Assembly (NCBI GenBank): GCA_021811115.1
Contig: JAJZPP010000040.1
Span: forward strand, 1-6,383
Reading direction: 5' to 3'
Length of the DNA stretch: 6,383 nucleotides
From: a bacterium
GTDB taxonomy: Bacteria; Chlamydiota; Chlamydiia; Chlamydiales; FEN-1388
How positions within the stretch are numbered: the stretch's first letter is position 1; each line of letters begins with the position of its first letter. The notes beneath the pieces were generated by a model. That model ran no database searches, had not been told where the DNA came from, and was given only the letters and a program-made list of their open reading frames with translations. Of this stretch, positions 1-5,122 are shown in pieces. Made by a program: the position numbers and the translations under genes.

Positions 1-335
1 CCTCATTTTTAGCCACAGAGGATAAAATTGTTCTTTATAACCCAAATTATTTGTGGGATGGTTCAAACTATTTTGGTGCGAGCATTTTAGCCTATGCGAA
101 GTTGGGTTCTGCCAAGGGGTACACGCTTGTGTATGCGGAATCAAATGGCGTCAACCTCTTTTTTATTAGAGACGACATATTGGAAGGATTAAAAGATAAA
201 GTTGTCTTTAAGAACCAGGGGAATGTCAATGAACTGTATGCACCGCCACGATACGGTAGTGGACCCAATGGGGGGCACCCAACCGATCCTCTGAAGAGAG
301 AATTCCTCCCATTCCTCCAAGCATATACCCAATAA
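1..335 (+). CDS. Methyltransferase-like protein, C-terminal part only (5' end outside window)
   Basis: The reading frame is open from the left edge (first full codon at base 3) and ends with TAA at 333-335, giving about 110 visible residues. No credible start is visible; the TTG at 51 is simply an internal Leu codon, because coding continues upstream of it (YNPNYLWDGSNYFGAS). The visible part contains a conserved-looking block, WDGSNYFGAS...KLGSAKGY..VYAESNGVN.FFIRDD, then a short tail with PPRYG and GGHPTDP. From memory, such tails close a group of SAM-dependent methyltransferase-like proteins often found near sugar-modifying enzymes. The catalytic SAM-binding half would lie outside the window, so this assignment is an inference. 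The stop codon overlaps the ribosome binding site of the next gene, so the two are almost certainly one transcript. Whether this protein also carries a signal peptide cannot be seen. Confidence 0.6.
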   Translation, partial: SFLATEDKIVLYNPNYLWDGSNYFGASILAYAKLGSAKGYTLVYAESNGVNLFFIRDDILEGLKDKVVFKNQGNVNELYAPPRYGSGPNGGHPTDPLKREFLPFLQAYTQ

Positions 336-338
336 GGA
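334..338 (+). promoter_or_regulatory. Ribosome binding site of the FkbM-family gene
   Basis: AAGGA lies 5 bases before the ATG at 344 and shares its first two bases with the TAA stop of the preceding gene. This fixes the start at 344 and suggests that translation of the two genes is coupled. Confidence 0.75.
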
Positions 339-343
339 ATCGC

Positions 344-1168
344 ATGAGACTCTTTGACATCGTGGTAATCGCCTGCATGGGCACCTGTTTCGTTTCTGCC
401 AAACAACTCGTTGATAGCGACCAAAAAGCCGCGCTGGAGGCCTTGAGCGTCAATCCAGAATACATGCGGACATTTCCATTTGAGGCGTATCAGATCTGCT
501 CAGTCCCACATCAAGGGACATTCTACATCGATACCCGCAATGACGTCATTAAAGCCTGCCTCTCTGTAGGAAGGCCTTGGGAACCCCAAACCGATCAAGT
601 CATCTCTCGGTATACCAAACCAGACTCTATCGCTCTCGATATTGGAGCCCACATTGGAACCCATACGCTTGCTCTCTCGAAAGCGGTTGGCCCAAACGGA
701 CTGGTAATAGCTTTTGAGCCACAAAAGAAGATCTACCGCGAGTTGTGCATGAATCTGCGACTCAATTCGTGCGGGAACGTCATTCCGGTGCGATGTGCGC
801 TTGGAAACGGGCATGGTGAGGTAGGGATGGAAATGCCCCTCCAATACAATGAAGGAGGGACGTATGTTGGCTCTGGCCCTGATCGAGTTTCCCTCACACG
901 CCTCGACGATTTTCACCTCCATAACATCTCATTCATAAAAATGGATGTAGAGAATTATGAAGATTTTGTCCTGGCTGGAGGCGCCGATACCATCGCACAA
1001 TCCAAGCCGGTCATCTTCCTTGAAATTCAAGGAAACTGCGAACAGCTCGCCACATCTGGGGGCACTCGAGAAGAAAAAACAAAGGCGACCATAGCGCAGT
1101 TGAGTAACATGGGGTACCAAGTATCTCTCTTTAGCGGCTGCGATTACCTGGCACTCCCAACCATTTAG
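344..1168 (+). CDS. FkbM-family SAM-dependent methyltransferase with probable signal peptide
   Basis: The 274-residue product probably transfers a methyl group from S-adenosylmethionine to a hydroxyl, usually on a sugar or other small molecule; the substrate cannot be told. Motif I of the Rossmann fold is at residues 97-106 (ALDIGAHIGT), the acidic end of strand 2 at 121-126 (VIAFEP, E125), and the FkbM signature at about 197-228 (FIKMDVENYEDFVLAGGA, then KPVIFLEI). The first 19 residues (MRLFDIVVIACMGTCFVSA) read as a short signal peptide with a VSA-K cleavage site, although the hydrophobic core contains an Asp. An N-terminal region of about 75 residues precedes the SAM-binding domain. The start is set by AAGGA at 334-338. 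It lies 8 bases after the preceding methyltransferase-like gene and converges with the glycosyltransferase gene on the other strand. The family is clear; export is inferred. Confidence 0.88.
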   Translation: MRLFDIVVIACMGTCFVSAKQLVDSDQKAALEALSVNPEYMRTFPFEAYQICSVPHQGTFYIDTRNDVIKACLSVGRPWEPQTDQVISRYTKPDSIALDIGAHIGTHTLALSKAVGPNGLVIAFEPQKKIYRELCMNLRLNSCGNVIPVRCALGNGHGEVGMEMPLQYNEGGTYVGSGPDRVSLTRLDDFHLHNISFIKMDVENYEDFVLAGGADTIAQSKPVIFLEIQGNCEQLATSGGTREEKTKATIAQLSNMGYQVSLFSGCDYLALPTI

Positions 1169-1299
1169 GGACCATAAGCAGTTGCAAGAAGAATGAAGTG
1201 CCAACAAAAAAATAGAAAACGTATCGCATACGCCACGTTTGTATCTTTTCATGGATTATTGTGAGGCGAAGCACTCATGGCCGTTTCTTTATGGTCCCT
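1167..1299. repeat. 11-bp inverted repeat across the convergent gene ends
   Basis: AGGGACCATAA at 1167-1177 is the exact reverse complement of TTATGGTCCCT at 1289-1299. One arm overlaps the stop codon of the FkbM gene and the other lies in the last codons of the GT-B glycosyltransferase gene. The arms do not extend further without mismatches. At this length and spacing it may be chance. Confidence 0.3.
1206..1240 (-). terminator. Probable Rho-independent terminator of the GT-B glycosyltransferase gene
   Basis: Read on the minus strand, a hairpin CGTAT-GCG-ATACG (1232 to 1220) begins about 16 bases after the TGA stop at 1251-1249. It is followed by TTTTCTATTTTTTT (1219 to 1206). An alternative 6-bp stem, AAACGT/ACGTTT (1240-1235 with 1222-1217), encloses it. 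The stem is short and not rich in GC, but its position and the T-tract fit. In the plus direction the T-run is weak (TATCTTTTC), so its use by the FkbM transcript is uncertain. The whole gap 1169-1248 contains no other feature that I can see. Confidence 0.55.
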
Positions 1300-2499
1300 T
1301 AGTTTTTTCTCTCGAGCGAAGCACAAGCCCATCAGCTTCTTGAGAATTTTTGCATTGTCATAGGTATACCCTTCCAACGCGGTAGTGAATTTCTGGCGCA
1401 ACGTCCCGTCTTGAAGCAGCCTCTTCATCCCCTTGTAAATGGCATCGTCGTTGTTAGCTACGATCAACCCATTGGTCTCAGAACGAATTTGCTCGCGCGC
1501 CCCCCCAACATCGGTCACAATGATAGGACGATGTAAAATTTTAGCCTCTGTGGTCACAACACCCCATCCCTCAAAATACGAGAGGAAGGCAAAAATGTCG
1601 GCACGCTTGATGTATGGGTATGGATTGGTTTTTTCCCCAAGGAATATAAATTTCCCTACAAGCCCATTCGCAACAACCATCGTTTCTAACTGTTTTCGAA
1701 GGATATCATCCCCGCCACCGACCACATACCACTTAAAATGAAACCCATTGTTATCAAGTTTTTTGTGGATGCGAATAGCCCGATCGAGCGCCTTTTCCCC
1801 GGAAATTCGGCACACAGAAACGACAGACAGAGACGGGCTAGCCAAGATACCTTCGGCAAGTCGGGCAGAGAGTGTGGTGATTCGGTCCGAATCGATCACG
1901 TTATAGATGGTGTGAAGCTTTTTCACGTCTTTTGGATAGAACTTTTTAAAGCTTTTGGCCGCTCGTTGGGAAACTGCAATGAAGGCGCTTATTTTCTTTC
2001 TTTGCTTTGCGCTCTTAAACAACCAGTCTTTTCCCCACCCATTCAAGTCGGTATGAATGACCTGAAGACGCCTTTTTGCCTTTATCTGAAAGATCCAGCG
2101 AGACAAGGGCAAGGCGTGATGGAACGAGACAACCGCCGCATACCTATTCTGGCATGCCTCTTCAAAGGAAATCAGGTGCGTATCACTCTTCAACTCCTTC
2201 TCAAATGGCAAGCCTCTATTCAGGAGACACACATCGAATTGAGTCGAGGGTAATGGAAGCTTCTGTATGGTATCAGCAAAAGCCCTCTCAATCCCTCCGA
2301 CAGGCATTGAAGGCATGATGAAAAGGACCTTAGAGTACTTTAAGAATGCGTTGTGGACCCTGCAGACTTGTTTGGAAATGGTTGTCGGAGAAAGTCGTCT
2401 TGAGGATAAGAGGGAGGGAACAGACCTTCCTTCAACGGCATGGACCGAAACGAAACAAGCCAGAAAAGCCAGCGGAAAAATGCAAAGCACTTTTTTCAT
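1249..2499 (-). CDS. Family-4 (GT-B fold) glycosyltransferase with signal peptide
   Basis: The 416-residue product probably moves a sugar from a nucleotide-sugar donor to an unknown acceptor. The N-terminal GT-B half begins near residue 57 (KVLFIMPSMPVGGIERAF, with GGIER at 68-72), followed by HTDLNGW (149-155) and FIAVSQ (173-178). The donor-binding half contains YNVID (199-203), VCRISGEKALDRA (229-241, with the usual Lys at 236), GGGDD (261-265) and the E-x7-E motif FEGWGVVTTEA (E310 and E318). The core motifs all look intact. Residues 1-21 form a textbook signal peptide: MKK, a hydrophobic stretch, then VHA-VEG as cleavage site. About 35 linker residues precede the enzyme domain. The start ATG is supported by GGAG 5 bases upstream. 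An export signal on this normally cytosolic enzyme class is unusual. Donor and acceptor cannot be predicted. Confidence 0.9.
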   Translation of the reverse strand: MKKVLCIFPLAFLACFVSVHAVEGRSVPSLLSSRRLSPTTISKQVCRVHNAFLKYSKVLFIMPSMPVGGIERAFADTIQKLPLPSTQFDVCLLNRGLPFEKELKSDTHLISFEEACQNRYAAVVSFHHALPLSRWIFQIKAKRRLQVIHTDLNGWGKDWLFKSAKQRKKISAFIAVSQRAAKSFKKFYPKDVKKLHTIYNVIDSDRITTLSARLAEGILASPSLSVVSVCRISGEKALDRAIRIHKKLDNNGFHFKWYVVGGGDDILRKQLETMVVANGLVGKFIFLGEKTNPYPYIKRADIFAFLSYFEGWGVVTTEAKILHRPIIVTDVGGAREQIRSETNGLIVANNDDAIYKGMKRLLQDGTLRQKFTTALEGYTYDNAKILKKLMGLCFAREKKLRDHKETAMSASPHNNP

Positions 2500-2504
2500 A
2501 AAAA

Positions 2505-2508
2505 CTCC
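2505..2508 (-). promoter_or_regulatory. Ribosome binding site of the GT-B glycosyltransferase gene
   Basis: GGAG on the minus strand lies 5 bases (TTTTT) before the ATG at 2499. It supports a start that keeps the whole signal peptide. Confidence 0.65.
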
Positions 2509-2533
2509 ATTGTCTATTCTCTCAAAGGAAGCG

Positions 2534-2563
2534 AATTTACGTAATTTAGAGTCGCAACGTCAA
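2534..2563 (-). promoter_or_regulatory. Candidate sigma-70 promoter for the GT-B glycosyltransferase gene
   Basis: On the minus strand TTGACG (2563-2558, five of six bases match the -35 consensus) is followed after 18 bases by TAAATT (2539-2534, four of six match -10). A transcript would start near 2527, about 28 bases before the ATG. The element fills the 70-base gap after the stop codon of the upstream GT-A-like gene. An 8-bp palindrome, TTACGTAA (2537-2544), overlaps the -10 region and could be an operator, but may be chance. The call rests on consensus matching by eye. Confidence 0.35.
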
Positions 2564-2569
2564 TAACAA

Positions 2570-3670
2570 TTAGTTTTTATCATACCAAAACGGTTTCTGA
2601 GCTTGGTGTGGCCTGCTAGGTACAGTCAATTTACCATAAATATAGTCGGAGAAATGACCGGTTGGTGGTTTTTTGGTTTTCCATGCGGCAACAGCGATGA
2701 GGAATTCTTCTGGGTACAGTGACATAGCGGGAAGTGTTGCCGCCGTTAATCGGTACCATTCCTCCATAAAATCAGACTGCGACCTGTTCCGAAACGAGAG
2801 GCCAACAATCCCAGCGGCCATATGGGGGATGTGCGATAAATCGTCCCCTGTGAGCCCACAATAGTGGACCGTATCATCAGGTATAATTCCGTCCTGGTAA
2901 TCGGAATCTACCATGCTCTCGTTGCTGAGCAAAAAATATCCATTGTTTCGAATGGTTGAGAAGACAGAAGACAGATCGTTGGAGGGATGGATCGAGGTGT
3001 CAATCCACAAAACCTCCTGATACCCCATCATCGCCGCCTCAATAAACGATAAGATCTTAAAGGAATATGGCACGTGGGCGAGGCGAAGCCCTCCTTTTTC
3101 CTCCAACGGGTATCCACCAAGTCGAAAGAGAACATGGCCTCGATACCCTTCCTCTTCTAAATCTCTCACCACACGTTGCATCTTAGCGCTGTAGAGGTCA
3201 GGGCCGTAGGTATTATCAAAATTATATGACGAATACATGATAATGCAGCTCGAGCGGTCTTCAAGAGTAGCTCCTCCCATAACAACCGTTTTTTGGAAAG
3301 GCATTTCTCCTTTGGGTCCGACAAACCTGAATTGTTGCAAAATCCTATCCGCACGTGTCTGAGAACGGTCCAGATTCTCACTACTGACCCACCCATTCTG
3401 CACAATTTTGTGAAAGAGCGTGTCTAAATATGGCCGTCTGCCATGCTGTAAGTATTCCTGAAATTTCAAATAATCATTTGAACTTGGATGGTAGATGTCT
3501 GACAAGGAATTCCACAAGTCGACCAGCTCCTCGTCTCTGTAACTCGAATCGACAGATGGAGGAGGAAAAGCATACTCTGCAACGGAAGGTGCAGAGGATG
3601 CTACACAATAAAAAGACGAAAAAACCAGCGCTACAAAGAGGAAAGCCCTTCTCGCGTAGGACATCAACAT
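2570..3670 (-). CDS. Putative GT-A-like glycosyltransferase with signal peptide
   Basis: The 366-residue product is probably a sugar-transfer enzyme, but I do not recognise a named family. The best evidence is a central block, PYSFKILSFIEAAMMGY (201-217) then EVLWIDTSIHP (219-229), where WIDTS sits where GT-A enzymes carry their metal-binding D-x-D. HMAAGIVGLSFRNR (283-296) and an acidic region near the C-terminus (YPEEF, 319-323) follow, as in hexosyltransferase-like proteins. Residues 1-25 look like a signal peptide (RR, then FLFVALVF, cleavage near VAS-S). I chose the ATG at 3670, or perhaps 3664, because an upstream ATG at 3748 would add 26 mostly polar residues ahead of the signal peptide and overlap yajC by 74 bases. 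No Shine-Dalgarno site precedes 3670, which begins 4 bases after the yajC stop, so translation probably restarts after yajC. That the CDS is real is clear; its function is uncertain. Confidence 0.7.
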   Translation of the reverse strand: MLMSYARRAFLFVALVFSSFYCVASSAPSVAEYAFPPPSVDSSYRDEELVDLWNSLSDIYHPSSNDYLKFQEYLQHGRRPYLDTLFHKIVQNGWVSSENLDRSQTRADRILQQFRFVGPKGEMPFQKTVVMGGATLEDRSSCIIMYSSYNFDNTYGPDLYSAKMQRVVRDLEEEGYRGHVLFRLGGYPLEEKGGLRLAHVPYSFKILSFIEAAMMGYQEVLWIDTSIHPSNDLSSVFSTIRNNGYFLLSNESMVDSDYQDGIIPDDTVHYCGLTGDDLSHIPHMAAGIVGLSFRNRSQSDFMEEWYRLTAATLPAMSLYPEEFLIAVAAWKTKKPPTGHFSDYIYGKLTVPSRPHQAQKPFWYDKN

Positions 3671-3674
3671 GGTA

Positions 3675-4001
3675 TCAGCTCGCAGCTGGCGGTTCAGCAG
3701 ATGGCTGAATATCTTGGATGGCTCCCTTGAGCACTTCCATTTTGCCATCGGTCAGGGCTACGGTGATGGTGTCCTGCTGGATCTTGATGACCTCTCCAAG
3801 AATGCCGCCAACCAAAACCACCTTATCCCCCTTTTTGAGCGCTTGACGTTTGGCCTCAACAGCCTTACGCCGCTTCTGCTCAGGACGCCACAAGATAAAG
3901 TAGAAAAAGACGAGGGCGATAGCCACCATAATAAGCGTCTGTTCAAGGCCCTGCTCAGAAGCTCCCTGAACCGGTGCTGGATTATCAGCCAGTAAAAACA
4001 T
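3675..4001 (-). CDS. yajC: YajC, Sec translocon accessory subunit
   Basis: The small inner-membrane protein associates with SecD and SecF and assists Sec-dependent export. The 108-residue product has a short N-terminal region (MFLLADNPAP), one membrane helix at about residues 20-40 (TLIMVAIALVFFYFILW), the family signature FYFILWRPEQKRRK, and a cytosolic beta-rich part with LKKGDKVVLVGGILGEV. The length is normal for YajC. I chose the ATG at 4001 over the in-frame TTG at 4016, because the latter would include the Shine-Dalgarno sequence in the coding region. It lies 17 bases after tgt, as in the common tgt-yajC order. The usual secD and secF do not follow; instead an exported glycosyltransferase-like gene begins 4 bases after the stop. 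Confidence 0.93.
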   Translation of the reverse strand: MFLLADNPAPVQGASEQGLEQTLIMVAIALVFFYFILWRPEQKRRKAVEAKRQALKKGDKVVLVGGILGEVIKIQQDTITVALTDGKMEVLKGAIQDIQPSAEPPAAS

Positions 4002-4009
4002 ACAACGTT

Positions 4010-4014
4010 CTCCC
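4010..4014 (-). promoter_or_regulatory. Ribosome binding site that decides the yajC start
   Basis: GGGAG on the minus strand lies 8 bases before the ATG at 4001. It overlaps an in-frame TTG at 4016 that would otherwise add five residues, so the ATG is the better start. Confidence 0.65.
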
Positions 4015-4018
4015 AAAA

Positions 4019-5122
4019 TTAGTTCGGGTAAATAGCATCTATTTTCTGCCGAAATGCGTCAAGAGTATCTGTTCGTAACGACTCTCGAAGTTGCCGCATG
4101 AAATCGAGGTAAAAGGCAAGGTTTTGCATCGTGACAAGCGTCATCCCAGTAATCTCATTCACGTGGAGAAGGTGGCGTACGTACGCTTTTGAAAGGCGGG
4201 ATGGGAAGGCATCTAGGTCAGGATCAAAGGGAGAAAAATCCTCCTCATATCGGGCCGATTTTATTTGGATGCGCCCCTGCCACGTGTAAGCGGTTCCCCC
4301 GCGGGCATTGCGCGACGGGAGGACGCAGTCGAAGAGATCGACTCCTCGCAAAACCGCCTCAAATATATTACGAGGGGATCCTACTCCCATCAAGTAACGG
4401 GGCTTGTCCTGAGGTAAAAGAGGTTCTGTGACTTCAATGGTTCGGTACATCTCCTCAGGCGTCTCCCCCACAGCAAGCCCTCCTAGAGCATAGCCATCAA
4501 AGCCGAGTGGAAGGAGCTGCTCCGCACAGTACTGTCGAATCTCGGGAATGATGCCTCCCTGAACGATACCAAAAAGGCTCTGGTGAGATTTGAGCGGCTG
4601 GTGGCGGCACACATCGGCCCAGCGGAGCGTTCGCGCCACCGCCTCCTCAATGCTCGCACGGGGAGCGTTGCTCGGAGGACACTCATCAAAGCACATGGCA
4701 ATGTCAGCGCCAAGGCACCGTTGGATGGCAACGCTCTCTTTTGGACCAAGAAAATGGCTCGACCCATCGATGTGCGACTTAAAATAGACTCCATTCTCCG
4801 TCATCTTGCGCAGTGTGGAGAGCGAAAAGACTTGAAACCCTCCTGAATCGGTGAGAATGGATCTATCCCAGCCTGTAAAGGCGTGTAAGCCGCCCGCTCG
4901 ATCAATCAGTTCGGCACCGGGGCGGAGCATCAGGTGGTACGTGTTGCCCAAAATAATCTGTGCGCCAATCTCTTTGACCTGCGCCATCGTCAGCGTTTTG
5001 ACCGTTCCTCGGGTGCCCACAGGCATGAACATGGGCGTCTCAAAGGAGCTATGGTCCGTCGTCAGCCGTCCTAAGCGTGCCTTTTGGACTCTTCTTTGGA
5101 TAGAAAAAGAGAGTGATCCCAT
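4019..5122 (-). CDS. tgt: tRNA-guanine transglycosylase (Tgt) lacking the zinc ligands
   Basis: The enzyme exchanges the wobble guanine of GUN-anticodon tRNAs (Asp, Asn, His, Tyr) for preQ1 in most bacteria, on the path to queuosine. The length (367 residues) is normal. The general base lies in TDSGGFQVFSL (D92) and the nucleophile in LFDCVLPSRN (D265). Substrate-pocket residues are of the usual bacterial preQ1 type: D146-E147-C148, Q188 in GIVQGG, and L216-A217-V218 in GGLAVGE. The oddity is the C-terminal zinc site: the expected C-x-C-x2-C and His are L303, A305, S308 and Q333, in an otherwise well-aligned region (PFDPDLDAFPSR; TLVTMQNL). The frame is intact. The ATG is preceded by AAGGA 6 bases upstream and shares one base with the rlmD stop (TAATG), so the genes are translationally coupled. 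Identity is certain; activity without zinc is open. Confidence 0.96.
   Translation of the reverse strand: MGSLSFSIQRRVQKARLGRLTTDHSSFETPMFMPVGTRGTVKTLTMAQVKEIGAQIILGNTYHLMLRPGAELIDRAGGLHAFTGWDRSILTDSGGFQVFSLSTLRKMTENGVYFKSHIDGSSHFLGPKESVAIQRCLGADIAMCFDECPPSNAPRASIEEAVARTLRWADVCRHQPLKSHQSLFGIVQGGIIPEIRQYCAEQLLPLGFDGYALGGLAVGETPEEMYRTIEVTEPLLPQDKPRYLMGVGSPRNIFEAVLRGVDLFDCVLPSRNARGGTAYTWQGRIQIKSARYEEDFSPFDPDLDAFPSRLSKAYVRHLLHVNEITGMTLVTMQNLAFYLDFMRQLRESLRTDTLDAFRQKIDAIYPN

Noticed and set aside
344..388. A possible lipoprotein box (VIAC, Cys11, or GTC, Cys15) in the FkbM protein
   Set aside because: Cys11 comes too early for a lipoprotein signal, and Cys15 has Thr at -1. A standard signal peptide ending at VSA fits better.
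500..922. A minus-strand open frame of 140 codons opposite the FkbM gene
   Set aside because: It is antisense to clear SAM-binding motifs and has no ribosome binding site or domain of its own.
1738..2253. A plus-strand open frame of 171 codons opposite the GT-B glycosyltransferase gene
   Set aside because: Its translation has no recognisable domain, while the opposite strand encodes intact glycosyltransferase motifs with a ribosome binding site.
3671..3748. An upstream ATG that would lengthen the GT-A-like protein by 26 residues
   Set aside because: It would bury the signal peptide behind a charged stretch encoded in another frame of yajC; the ATG at 3670 is more plausible.
4175..4186. A perfect 12-bp palindrome, GCGTACGTACGC
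   Set aside because: It lies within conserved tgt codons (KAYVRH), and one or two such palindromes are expected by chance in a window of this size.
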